Source: Pelomonas aquatica
Lineage (GTDB): Bacteria > Pseudomonadota > Gammaproteobacteria > Burkholderiales > Burkholderiaceae_C
DNA length: 64,000 bases
Assembly: GCF_026712205.1 (NCBI RefSeq)
Contig: NZ_JAPPUW010000001.1
Coordinates: forward strand, 410,956 to 474,955
Direction of reading: 5' to 3'
Shown here piece by piece: positions 8,618-16,658 of the stretch. Position 1 is the first letter of the stretch. Each line of letters starts with the position of its first letter. The position numbers were made by a program, and so were the translations under genes. The notes under the pieces were generated by a model. That model did not search any database and was not told the origin of the DNA. It was given only the letters and a program-made list of their open reading frames with translations.

Positions 8618-8935
8618 ATGGATGAGCAGGACGTCGTCAAAGCCCTGGCCGCGCTGGCCCAGCCCGTGCGGCTCAAGGTCTTCCGCGCCCTCGTCGTCAC
8701 CGGCGATGCCGGGCTCACGCCGGGCACGATGGCCGAGGGCCTGGACATCCCGGCCAACACGCTGTCCTTCCACCTGAAGGAACTGGTCAACGCCGGCCTC
8801 GTGACGCAGGAGCGGTCCAGCCGCAACCTGATCTGCCGCGCCGCCTATCCGCGCATGAACGCGCTGCTGGGCTATCTGACCGAGAACTGCTGCCAGGGCG
8901 CCGATTGCGGCCTGCCGGCGGCCCGCTGCTGCTGA
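8618..8935 (+). CDS. arsR: ArsR-family arsenic-responsive repressor
   Basis: 105 aa winged-helix protein of the ArsR/SmtB family (LAALAQPVRLKVFRAL; recognition helix around TLSFHLKEL). The classical ELCVCDL metal site of the R773 type is absent. Instead the C-terminus is cysteine-rich: C91, C92, C97, C104, C105 (NCC, DCG and a terminal CC). This resembles the ArsR subtype, known from Acidithiobacillus, that binds As(III) with C-terminal cysteines. It heads the arsR-arsC-aquaporin operon and probably represses its own promoter until arsenite binds. Confidence 0.9.
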   Translation: MDEQDVVKALAALAQPVRLKVFRALVVTGDAGLTPGTMAEGLDIPANTLSFHLKELVNAGLVTQERSSRNLICRAAYPRMNALLGYLTENCCQGADCGLPAARCC

Positions 8936-8939
8936 ACGC

Positions 8940-9446
8940 ATGACCACCCACGTCCTCATCCTCTGCACCCACAACTCGGCCCGCAGCGTGCTGGCCGAGG
9001 GCATGCTCAACCACTGGGCCGGCGGGCTCGGCGTCGACCTGCGCGCCCACAGCGCCGGCAGCGCGCCCAGCGGCCGCATCCATCCCTTCGCGCTCGAGGC
9101 GCTGCAGCGGGCGGGTGTCGACACCACGGGCTGCCGCAGCAAGAGCTGGGACGAGTTCATGGCGCCCACGGCGCCGCCGCTGTCCATCGTCATCACGGTC
9201 TGCGACAGCGCGGCGGCCGAGGCCTGCCCGGTGTTCCACGGCGGCGCGGGCGGCGCGCCCCTCAGGCTGCATTGGGGCTACCCGGACCCGTCCAACGCCG
9301 AGGGCGGCGACGAGGGCCGGCGCCGCGCCTTCGAGCTGACGCGCCAGGCCATCGGCTACCGCATGCTGCAGCTGCTGAGCCTGCCGCTGGCCACGCTGGG
9401 CCGGGCCGAGCTGCAGCAGCGCCTGGCCGAGATCACCGCGTCGTGA
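8940..9446 (+). CDS. arsC: arsenate reductase, low-molecular-weight phosphatase type
   Basis: 168 aa. The N-terminal CTHNSARS is the CX5R P-loop with C9 as nucleophile and R15. C88 and C96 (VCDSAAAEAC) are placed like the redox cysteines that hand the disulfide to thioredoxin in this ArsC class. The protein reduces As(V) to As(III) in the cytoplasm. It starts four bases after the arsR stop, and its own TGA overlaps the GTG of the aquaporin gene. Relative to short thioredoxin-type ArsC it carries an extended C-terminus after a YPDPS segment, as in other proteobacterial ArsC-like phosphatases. Confidence 0.88.
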   Translation: MTTHVLILCTHNSARSVLAEGMLNHWAGGLGVDLRAHSAGSAPSGRIHPFALEALQRAGVDTTGCRSKSWDEFMAPTAPPLSIVITVCDSAAAEACPVFHGGAGGAPLRLHWGYPDPSNAEGGDEGRRRAFELTRQAIGYRMLQLLSLPLATLGRAELQQRLAEITAS

Positions 9447-10105
9447 CGGCGGAGCTGCGCCGCCGCCTGTTCGCCGAATGCCTCGGCACGGCCCTGCTGC
9501 TGGCCGTCGTCATCGGCTCCGGCGTCATGGCCGAGCGCCTGGCGGGCGGCAATGCCGCGCTGGCGCTGCTGGCCAACACGCTGGCCACGGTCGGCGGCCT
9601 CTACGTGCTGATCGAGGTCTTGGCGCCGGTCAGCGGCGCGCATTTCAACCCGGCGGTGTCGCTGGTTATGGCCGTGCGCGGCCGGCTGGCCGCCGGCGCG
9701 CTGGCGGCCTATGTCGCCGCCCAGCTGCTGGGCGCCGTGCTGGGGGCCTGGCTGGCCCATGCGATGTTCGACATGAGCCTGCTGCAGTTCTCCGCCAGGC
9801 CGCGCGGCGGCACGGGGCAGTGGGTCGCCGAGGCCGTGGCCACGTCCGGCCTGCTGCTCGTCGTGCTGCGCGCGCCGGCCTCGCGGGTGGCCGCCATGGT
9901 GGCGGCCTACATCGGCGCGGCCTACTGGTTCACGTCGTCCACGGCCTTTGCCAACCCGGCCGCCGCCTTCGGCCGCATGTTCAGCGACAGCTTTGCCGGC
10001 ATCGCGCCGGCCAGCGTGCCGGGCTTCGTCGCGGCCGAGTTGGCCGGCGCGGCGCTGGCCCTGGCCGTGCATCGCGGCCTTGGGGCCGGCTCGCGCGACG
10101 ACTGA
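9443..10105 (+). CDS. MIP-family aquaglyceroporin, probable arsenite channel
   Basis: 220 aa, six hydrophobic segments and two NPA boxes: FNPAVS (69-71) and ANPAAAF (171-173). These define the aquaporin/glycerol-facilitator pore. The GTG start at 9443 overlaps the arsC stop (GTGA), so translation is coupled. In rhizobial ars operons an aquaglyceroporin (AqpS) lets arsenite made by ArsC leave the cell down its gradient. The same job is inferred here because no ArsB or Acr3 efflux pump follows in this operon; the next gene is convergent and unrelated. Confidence 0.85.
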   Translation: MTAELRRRLFAECLGTALLLAVVIGSGVMAERLAGGNAALALLANTLATVGGLYVLIEVLAPVSGAHFNPAVSLVMAVRGRLAAGALAAYVAAQLLGAVLGAWLAHAMFDMSLLQFSARPRGGTGQWVAEAVATSGLLLVVLRAPASRVAAMVAAYIGAAYWFTSSTAFANPAAAFGRMFSDSFAGIAPASVPGFVAAELAGAALALAVHRGLGAGSRDD

Positions 10106-10160
10106 CGCCGCCCGCTTCCCTACCCCGGGCGGCGTGCCCGCGCCCATCCCCGTGGTACCG

Positions 10161-11303
10161 CTAATCCAGCGGCCAGGGCATGGCCTGCGGCAGCTTGCCC
10201 GGGTCTTTCTCCGGCTCGGCCGGCTTCGCGCGCCGGTGCGAGGGCAGGTCCGCCGCGCGCCACCAGGGCGTGGCGGGCTCGCCGTGGGCCGGCTCCACGG
10301 CCTCGCCGAGCCGCGGCATCAGCAGCCGGGCGCCCTGCCGGGGGCCGAGCTTCAGCAGCGTCTCGGCCGGCTGGTCCCAGTCGTGCAGGGCCAGGCTGAA
10401 CGTGCCCCAGTGCACCGGCAGGAAGGCGCCGCCGCCGAGCAATTGCAGCGCCTTCAACGCGTTCTCCGGCCCGAGGTGGATGTCGCCCCAGGACGGGTGG
10501 AAGGCGCCCACCTCCAGCATGACGAGGTCGAAGGGGCCGAAGCGCTCGCGGATGCCGGCGTATTCGCCCGTCAGCCCGGTGTCGCCGCTGAAGAAGACGC
10601 GGTGCCGCGGCGTCTCGATGACGAGGGACGACCACAGCGTCGCGTTGCGGTCGCCCAGCGAGCGGCCCGAGAAGTGCTGCGACGGCGTGGCGTGGATGCG
10701 CAGCCCGGCCGCCGGGTGCTGCCAGTGCTCCCACCAGTCCAGCTCGATGATGCGCTCGGCCGGCACGCCCCAGGCCTGCAGATGGGCGCCCACGCCCAGC
10801 GAGGTGATGAAGGGCATGTTCTGCAGCTTCACCAGCTCGCGGATGCTGCCGTGGTCCAGGTGGTCGTAGTGGTCGTGCGAGATGACGACGGCGTCCAGCG
10901 GCGGCAGGGCCTTCAGGCCCAGCGGCACCGGCTGGAAGCGCTTCGGGCCGGCCAGCTGCGAGGGCGACGCGCGCCGGCCCCAGACCGGGTCGGTCAGCAC
11001 GCGCAGGCCGTCGATCTCGACCATCACCGTGGAGTGGCCCAGCCAGGTCGCGCGCAGGCCGCTGCCGGCCGGTTTGAGCCAGGCGTCCAGCGGGTTCACG
11101 GAAGGCAGCGGCCCCGGCGGCGTGCGCCGGCCCTCCGAGCACAGGAAGTCGCCCAGCGACGGCCGCTCGCTGCCGTCGCGCAGCCCGGGCTGGATGGGGT
11201 GGACGTTGCGAAAGCCCTCGCCGGCGTCGGTCTTCAGGTAGCGGGGCGAGGCCCGCATGCGTTCCAGGCGCAGGCCGGCGGCGCGCTTGCCGAGTGATTT
11301 CAT
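10161..11303 (-). CDS. metallo-beta-lactamase-fold hydrolase (RomA/NAPE-PLD-like)
   Basis: 380 aa. The metal motif HDHYDHLDH (143-151) is complete, with further family landmarks LGHSTVMVEIDGLRVLTDPVW, FSGDTGLT and PVHWGTF. This sequence set is typical of the UlaG/NAPE-PLD-like branch, often annotated outer-membrane protein RomA. These act on phospholipid or phosphodiester substrates in the few studied cases. The N-terminal 80 residues lack a convincing signal peptide. The gene is convergent with the arsenic operon and separated from it by 55 bp. A perfect 18-bp GC palindrome lies at 11311-11328, just upstream of the start. The substrate is unknown. Confidence 0.82.
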   Translation of the reverse strand: MKSLGKRAAGLRLERMRASPRYLKTDAGEGFRNVHPIQPGLRDGSERPSLGDFLCSEGRRTPPGPLPSVNPLDAWLKPAGSGLRATWLGHSTVMVEIDGLRVLTDPVWGRRASPSQLAGPKRFQPVPLGLKALPPLDAVVISHDHYDHLDHGSIRELVKLQNMPFITSLGVGAHLQAWGVPAERIIELDWWEHWQHPAAGLRIHATPSQHFSGRSLGDRNATLWSSLVIETPRHRVFFSGDTGLTGEYAGIRERFGPFDLVMLEVGAFHPSWGDIHLGPENALKALQLLGGGAFLPVHWGTFSLALHDWDQPAETLLKLGPRQGARLLMPRLGEAVEPAHGEPATPWWRAADLPSHRRAKPAEPEKDPGKLPQAMPWPLD

Positions 11304-11390
11304 CGAGGCTGCGGGGCCGGCGCCGGCCCCGGAAAGCGGGAGACCCGAGGAAGTGGCGGTGGGGGCGGCAGTTTCAAGGCGCGACGCCGG

Positions 11391-11771
11391 TCAGGCCGGC
11401 CGGTGCTCGGTGCCGGCCCCCATCGTGATGAAGAGCATGCGGCTGGGCCGGAACACCTTGGCCGTGTGCCAGACGCCGCGCGGCACGACGACGGCGCCGC
11501 GGCCCGCGATGCGCTGCGCGGCGACGCCCTCGGGCGTCTCCAGCCGGAACTCGATGTCGCCGTCCAGCAGGTAGACGAACTCGTCGCCGTGGGGGTGGAT
11601 CTCCCAGCTGCCCCAGTCGGCCTCGCATTCGAACTCCGACACCAGCCAGTCGCGGCCGAGCGCGTCCATTGCCTCTTCGGGCTGGGACCAGAACTCGGCG
11701 CCGCCGGCCTGCCGGCGGATGCCACCGCGGGCGTCGAGCAGCGCATAGATCGCATCGGGCAGGAATGTCAT
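11391..11771 (-). CDS. cupin-domain protein
   Basis: 126 aa single-domain cupin. The two cupin motifs are seen: WEIHPHGDEFVYLLDGDIEF (metal-binding His and Glu) and VVPRGVWHTAKV (second His). It has no signal peptide. Small cupins of this kind bind a metal and a small ligand and are often enzymes or sensors of sugar- or acid-type compounds; the ligand cannot be told here. It lies 52 bp behind the histidine-kinase gene on the same strand, so it may be the last gene of the two-component operon, a link that is only positional. Confidence 0.8.
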   Translation of the reverse strand: MTFLPDAIYALLDARGGIRRQAGGAEFWSQPEEAMDALGRDWLVSEFECEADWGSWEIHPHGDEFVYLLDGDIEFRLETPEGVAAQRIAGRGAVVVPRGVWHTAKVFRPSRMLFITMGAGTEHRPA

Positions 11772-11823
11772 GGCGGGTCTCCCTGTTTCGGCAGCAGCGG
11801 CGCCCGATTGTGGCCAGGGCCGA

Positions 11824-13884
11824 TCAGGCCTGGCGCAGGCCGATCTCGAACACGACGCCATCCGCGACGTTGCGCGCCGCGATGCTGCCGCCCATCTTGG
11901 CCAGATAGGTCTTGGCCACGAACAGCCCCTGGCCACGCCGCACGCCGTCCTCGGGCTCGGCATCGCTGACGCCGTAGTCGAAGATGCGCGCGAGCTGGTC
12001 GTCCACGATCCGCGGGCCCTGATTGTGGATGTCGATGCTGGCCAGGTCACCGTCCACGCGCAGCGCCAGCGTGATCGGCGTGCCGGCCACGCGGTAGCGG
12101 TCGGCATTGCCCAGCACATGGGTGATCGCGTCTTCCAGCGGGTATTCGTCGGCCTGCACCCAGACGGGCTCGGCGGCCGGCGCGTAGGCCACGTCGGCGA
12201 TGCCGGCATAGGCCGCGTTCTCGGCCACGCCGCGCAGGAAGGCGTCCAGGTCCAGCCGGCCCACGGCCAGCGTCGCGGCCGCGAGCGCCTCGCTCGGCGA
12301 GGCCTGGCCGTACAGCACCTTGACGGCCTGCTGCATGCGCTGCACATAGCGCCGGCTCGGGTCGCTGTCGGCCGCGTGCAGCAGCATCAGCGACTGCAGC
12401 GGCGACATGATCTCGTGGCCCACGGCATGCCACTGGTCGTGCTCGCGCTCGGCGCGCAACTGCTCGCGGCGCAGGCTGTCGCGCGCATGCTGCAGCAGGT
12501 CCGCGAGGCTGCCGGCCAGGATGCCGAGCTCGTCGCGCCCGCGCAGGTCGGCCACGTCCAGCGTGCCGAGGGCGAAGCGCTGTTCGGGCGCCTGCAGCTG
12601 GTGGGACAGGGCCGCGGCGCGTTTCGTCAGCGTCGCGATGCGGCGGATCAGGCCCATCTCGATGATGAGCCAGGCCAGCGCGATGGCCGCCAGCATCGCA
12701 CCCACCGGCCAGGCCAGGCGGGCGGCGCTGGCGCTCAGGGAACGGTCCAGGCCCTGCAGGTCGCCGGTCAGCACCACGTCGAAGCGGCCGGCCGGCGTCG
12801 TCACCGTGTCGCGGGCCTGCAGCGCGTGCGGCATGGCGGGCGCCGGCAGGTGCCGGATCAGCGCGGTCAGCCAGGGCGAGGGCGGGGCGCCGGCCGCGTC
12901 GGCGCCCTGCAGCAGCGCCACGACATTGCTGCCGCGCGTGATCTTCAATGTCTCGCCCGGCGCCAGCGCGCGGGACAGCCGGGACAGCGTCAGCGGCGGC
13001 TGGGCGCCGGGTGCCGCGCTGTCGAACAGCGTCGTGCCGCCGGGGCCGAGCAGTGCGAGGCGCAGGCCGGTGCGGGCCAGGTCGGCCGGCGGCCACTGCG
13101 GCCCGCCGGGGCGGAACAGCGCCTCGCGGAAGGCCTCGACCGGCAGCCGGATCGAGATCGTCGTGCGGCGCACGCAGTCCGCCGCGCCGGTGGCGGCGTT
13201 CAGGCAGGGGCCCTCGCGCCAGACCCAGCCGCGGAAGTCGCGCTGCGGGCGGGCCTTGGCGCGCAGCGTGTCGGTGACCGTGGCGTCGACGGCGAAGCCG
13301 GGCAGCTGGCCGTGCTGCGCGTCCAGCGCCTCGAAGGGCGCCAGCCAGTGCGCCTGCGCGCCGTCGTGCAGCAAGCGGATGCGCACGCGGTGCAGGCCCG
13401 CCAGGTCCAGCGCGCCATGCTCGCGGGGCACCAGGGGCGGCGCGTCCACGTTGGCGACGAGGTAGACGAAGCCGCCCGCGTAGGCATTGCTGCCCACCGC
13501 CGCGCACAGGCTGGCGCCGCCCGGGTATTGCAGCGCGCAGCCGGCCATGTCGACGGCCCGCTGGGCCTTGGTCGCGTCGTCGAAGTCGATGGCCGCGAAG
13601 GGCAGCAGCAGCGGCGCCACCCAGCCGGCCTCGACCTGCGGCGGCTCCGGGTTGAGCAGCGCCAGCTGGCCCGAGGGATGGCGCAGCTGGGCCACGATCT
13701 CGGCCAGCGACTTGGCGAAGCTCTGCTCGTAGCGCTGCGCATTGCGCTGGCGCTCCTCGTTCAGCAGCGCCAGCGCGAGGGCCAGCGTGGCCAGTGCCAG
13801 GGCCACGAAGACGAGGTGGAAGACGATGCGGTTGCGAAAGGCCGCGACGCCGAGGCGCGGCATGTCGACGCGGCCGAGCTTCAT
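11824..13884 (-). CDS. membrane sensor histidine kinase
   Basis: 686 aa. TM1 is at about 19-41, followed by a roughly 350-residue periplasmic sensor region with no recognised fold, TM2 at 391-411, and a HAMP-like linker to about 470. The dimerisation box WHAVGHEIMSP has H490 as the likely phosphorylation site. An HATPase domain follows with an N box (THVLGNADRY) and a G box (RRGQGLFVAKTYL). The ATG at 13884 overlaps the response-regulator stop (ATGA), so the pair is translationally coupled with the regulator first. The stimulus is not evident. Confidence 0.88.
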   Translation of the reverse strand: MKLGRVDMPRLGVAAFRNRIVFHLVFVALALATLALALALLNEERQRNAQRYEQSFAKSLAEIVAQLRHPSGQLALLNPEPPQVEAGWVAPLLLPFAAIDFDDATKAQRAVDMAGCALQYPGGASLCAAVGSNAYAGGFVYLVANVDAPPLVPREHGALDLAGLHRVRIRLLHDGAQAHWLAPFEALDAQHGQLPGFAVDATVTDTLRAKARPQRDFRGWVWREGPCLNAATGAADCVRRTTISIRLPVEAFREALFRPGGPQWPPADLARTGLRLALLGPGGTTLFDSAAPGAQPPLTLSRLSRALAPGETLKITRGSNVVALLQGADAAGAPPSPWLTALIRHLPAPAMPHALQARDTVTTPAGRFDVVLTGDLQGLDRSLSASAARLAWPVGAMLAAIALAWLIIEMGLIRRIATLTKRAAALSHQLQAPEQRFALGTLDVADLRGRDELGILAGSLADLLQHARDSLRREQLRAEREHDQWHAVGHEIMSPLQSLMLLHAADSDPSRRYVQRMQQAVKVLYGQASPSEALAAATLAVGRLDLDAFLRGVAENAAYAGIADVAYAPAAEPVWVQADEYPLEDAITHVLGNADRYRVAGTPITLALRVDGDLASIDIHNQGPRIVDDQLARIFDYGVSDAEPEDGVRRGQGLFVAKTYLAKMGGSIAARNVADGVVFEIGLRQA

Positions 13885-14585
13885 CCGCCGCGGGTCCAGC
13901 GGAAGCCGCGCATCGGGATGTTCTCGATGCCGTCGAAGCTGGCGTCCACGTCGCGGAAGGCGTCGCGAATGGTGGCCACATGCTTGCGCACGTTGTCGCG
14001 GTTGCGGCCGCTCTTGACGACGTCGAACAGCTCCTCGTAGCTGACCACCTCGCCGGTGCGGGCGTGCAGCGTCGCGAGGATGCGCTGGGCGGTCAGCGGC
14101 AGGTTGATGCGCTGGCCGCGCCACATCGGCGTGCGCTGCTTCAGCGGGTCGAGCTGCAGGCTGGCGTCGGCCTGCTTTGCTGCCGGCTTGGAGGCCGGCC
14201 CGCGCTGGCGGGCGGTGCGCAGGATGTCGAGGAAGGTCTCGACGAACTCGGCCTCGTCGAAGGTGGTCTTCTGCAGATAGTCCCAGGCGTCCAGCGCCTT
14301 CATGATGCTGCGGTAGATGGCCGCCGGCATCGCCGACACCACCAGCACCGGCGTGCCCAGGCCCTGCTTGTTGATCTCGTTGATCAGCGCCACGCCGGCA
14401 TTGCGCTCGCGGCCCAGCTCGATGTCGAGCACGACGAGGTCGTAGCGTTCGCGCCGCAGCGCGGCCTCGGCCGCGTCACGGTCGAAGTGCTGGTCGACGC
14501 TCAGCTCGGGGCGGGCGGCGCGGATCCAGCCGGCCAGCTGGGCGCTGGTGGTGGGGTCGTCTTCGATGACGGCGATGCGGGGCAT
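13881..14585 (-). CDS. OmpR/PhoB-type response regulator
   Basis: 234 aa. The receiver domain has acidic pair D9/D10, phosphoacceptor D54 (VVLDIEL) and K106. The C-terminal region (INLPLTAQRILATLHARTGEVVSYEELFDVV...) is a winged-helix DNA-binding domain. The ATG at 14585 begins exactly at the receiver; longer in-frame readings run into the repeat element and are rejected. It forms an operon with the kinase at 11824-13884. Its promoter must lie between 14586 and the repeat element that begins near 14627. Confidence 0.88.
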   Translation of the reverse strand: MPRIAVIEDDPTTSAQLAGWIRAARPELSVDQHFDRDAAEAALRRERYDLVVLDIELGRERNAGVALINEINKQGLGTPVLVVSAMPAAIYRSIMKALDAWDYLQKTTFDEAEFVETFLDILRTARQRGPASKPAAKQADASLQLDPLKQRTPMWRGQRINLPLTAQRILATLHARTGEVVSYEELFDVVKSGRNRDNVRKHVATIRDAFRDVDASFDGIENIPMRGFRWTRGG

Positions 14586-14626
14586 GGCGCGGATTATGTG
14601 GAGGTGGGTCTGGTGTGGCGTGGGAA

Positions 14627-15269
14627 GGAATCTTCCGGTGGCTCGTTGCTTTGGGTTGATGGCAAGGCCCATGCCGGGAGTTCGCCCCGGCGGGCGACCT
14701 ACTTTCTGAGCGACCAGAAAGTAGGCAAAGAGTCGCCCCCGAACCGCCCGGCCCTTTGCTGCGCAGCGGGCTGCCCTGCGGTGCTCGGTCCTTGAGGCCC
14801 CGCGCAAAACTCCCTTCGCTGCGCTCCGGTCAAACAGTTGCGCGGAGTCAGATGTTGAAGCGTGCTGCGCACGCGGCCTCAAGGCCCTGCGCTCCTCGGC
14901 GGGCTCAAAGGGGGAGTGAAGGAACAGCCGGCGCCAGCCGGCTTTCGGGTTTGACTGTTGGCTGTTGCGGCTGCTGGCTGTTCGGGGTCTCCCCTTCTAA
15001 ACCGCCGAGAAGCGCAGGAGCCCGGGGCGCGTGCGCAGCACGCTTCAACATCTGACTTCGCGCCCCTTTGTTTGAACGGAGCGTAGCGAAGTGAGTTGGG
15101 CGCGGCCCCGGGTTCCGAGCATCGCAGGGCACCCCGCAGGGGCGGTTTTGCAGGGGCGCTTTCTTTGCTTACTTTCTTGCGCGCACAAGAAAGTGAGTCG
15201 CCCGCGGGGGCGAAATCCCCGCACGGGCCTCGCCATCAACCTACTGCAACGAACCACCGGAAGAATTCC
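14627..15269. repeat. long palindromic intergenic element, copy A
   Basis: About 643 bp bounded by roughly 72-bp imperfect inverted repeats (14627-14698 against 15197-15269). Each end contains a small hairpin with an ACTTTCT/AGAAAGT stem (near 14699-14723 and 15168-15195). Between them are two related arms of about 200 bp in opposite orientation (14745-14905 and 15000-15150), separated by a spacer rich in AACAGCC/GGCTGTT repeats (14920-14985). Many stops and no plausible gene in any frame. A second copy is at 59761-60334. Compared with that copy the ends lie in the same orientation but the core is inverted. It separates the response-regulator gene from the SPFH gene. Confidence 0.85.
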
Positions 15270-15395
15270 TCCGCCCCAACGGAAGACTCCCACCCCACTC
15301 CTCCCTCGTCCCTTCCCACCCAACCGGGAACCATGGCCGCCATGCACCGCACAACCCCACGACGCGATGCAACCACCGCCAAGGAGCCCGTCACC

Positions 15396-16652
15396 ATGCT
15401 GCAACGCCTCAAGACCCTCGCCGACGCCATCCGCAATGCCTTCAGTCGCGGGGCCAGCCGCGGCCTGGAGGCCACCGTCACGGCCGCGCCCGGCGCCGCC
15501 CGCTCGCTGCGCCGCGTGCTGCCTCCGCTGCTGCTGCTGACGGCGGTGACCGCTGCCGGCTATGCCGTCCTCACCCACCCGCCCCTCCAGGCCGTGCCGC
15601 ACGGCCAGGCCGCGCTGCGCACCAACCAGTTCAGCGGTGGCAGCAGCGAGTTCCGCGAGGGCAGCTTCCTGCGCATCCCGGGCCTGCACGAGGTGCGCCT
15701 GTTCCCGCTGCGCGACCAGAGCTTCCACCCGGCCGCGCTGGCCAGGGCCGGCGGCCCGTCGCCGCTGCAGTCGGTCGAGGGCCTGTCCCTGGGCCTGGAC
15801 ATGAATGTGCGCTGGGCCGTCGACGACAAGCGCCTGGCCGAGCTGTCGCGCAGGCTGCCGGACGACATCGAGGCCGACGTCATCGCGCCGGCCGTGCAGG
15901 CCGTCGTCTACAAGCAGATCGCCAGGCACACGGTGCGCGAGATCTTCTCCAGCCAGCGCGCCGAGATCGCAGCGGCGCTGGAGGCCGAGCTGCGCGCCAG
16001 GCTGGCGAGCGACGGCATCCTGCTCAGGGGCGTGCAGATCGGCTCGGTGGACCTGCCGCCCGACTACCGCCGCGGCATGGACAACCTGCTGGCCGACAGC
16101 CTGGCCAGCGAGCGCATGCGCTACACGCTGGAGATCGCCGACAAGAAGGTCAGGGAGACCGAGCTGGAGGCCGCCGCCGACAAGGTGCGCCGCGAGACCG
16201 CGGCCGAGGCGGCCGGGCGCGAGCAGATCATCGCGGCCAAGGCGCAGGAGGAGGCCATGAAGCATGTGCTGCCCTTCAAGCAGAAGCAGATCGAGCAGCG
16301 CGCGCTGGAGGCCCAGGCCGACAGTGCCGCGCGCATCCAGCAGGCCGAAGGCGCGGCCAAGGCGCGCCGCATCGAGATCGACGCCGAGGCCGCCGCGCGC
16401 CAGAAGCTGGCCGATGCCGAGGCCTACCGCCTGGCCCAGGTCGGCAAGGCCAACGCCAGCCAGATGGCGACCGAGGGCGAGCTGCTGACCCGCCACCCGC
16501 TGCTGGTGCAGAAGGCCATGGCCGACAAGCTCTCGGACAAGGTGCAGGTCATCATCGCGCCGCCCGGCTCGGGCGGCTTCATCGGCAGCGCGCTGCTGGC
16601 CGGCACGACGACCAAGGCCGCCGGCCAAGGCGACGAACCGGAGAAGGAGTAA
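15396..16652 (+). CDS. SPFH/prohibitin-family membrane protein
   Basis: 418 aa. One N-terminal membrane helix (about 36-55) is followed by an SPFH/band-7 domain (about 60-240: QAALRTNQFSGG..., VEGLSLGLDMNVRWAVDD, ADVIAPAVQAVVYKQIAR). A long Ala/Glu/Lys/Arg-rich coiled coil (about 235-370) comes next, then a short variable tail. SPFH proteins oligomerise on membranes as scaffolds for proteases or microdomains. The ATG at 15396 was chosen because AAGGAG lies nine bases before it; an ATG at 15333 without a good site is possible. The gene for an exported SH3-like protein follows six bases later and is probably its partner. Confidence 0.83.
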   Translation: MLQRLKTLADAIRNAFSRGASRGLEATVTAAPGAARSLRRVLPPLLLLTAVTAAGYAVLTHPPLQAVPHGQAALRTNQFSGGSSEFREGSFLRIPGLHEVRLFPLRDQSFHPAALARAGGPSPLQSVEGLSLGLDMNVRWAVDDKRLAELSRRLPDDIEADVIAPAVQAVVYKQIARHTVREIFSSQRAEIAAALEAELRARLASDGILLRGVQIGSVDLPPDYRRGMDNLLADSLASERMRYTLEIADKKVRETELEAAADKVRRETAAEAAGREQIIAAKAQEEAMKHVLPFKQKQIEQRALEAQADSAARIQQAEGAAKARRIEIDAEAAARQKLADAEAYRLAQVGKANASQMATEGELLTRHPLLVQKAMADKLSDKVQVIIAPPGSGGFIGSALLAGTTTKAAGQGDEPEKE

Positions 16653-16658
16653 GCCATC

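Noticed and set aside
14756..15333. Short coding-looking frames in copy A of the palindromic element
   Set aside because: They lie entirely in repeat sequence, change between copies, and produce Arg/Ala/Pro-rich peptides of the type often mis-annotated in such repeats.
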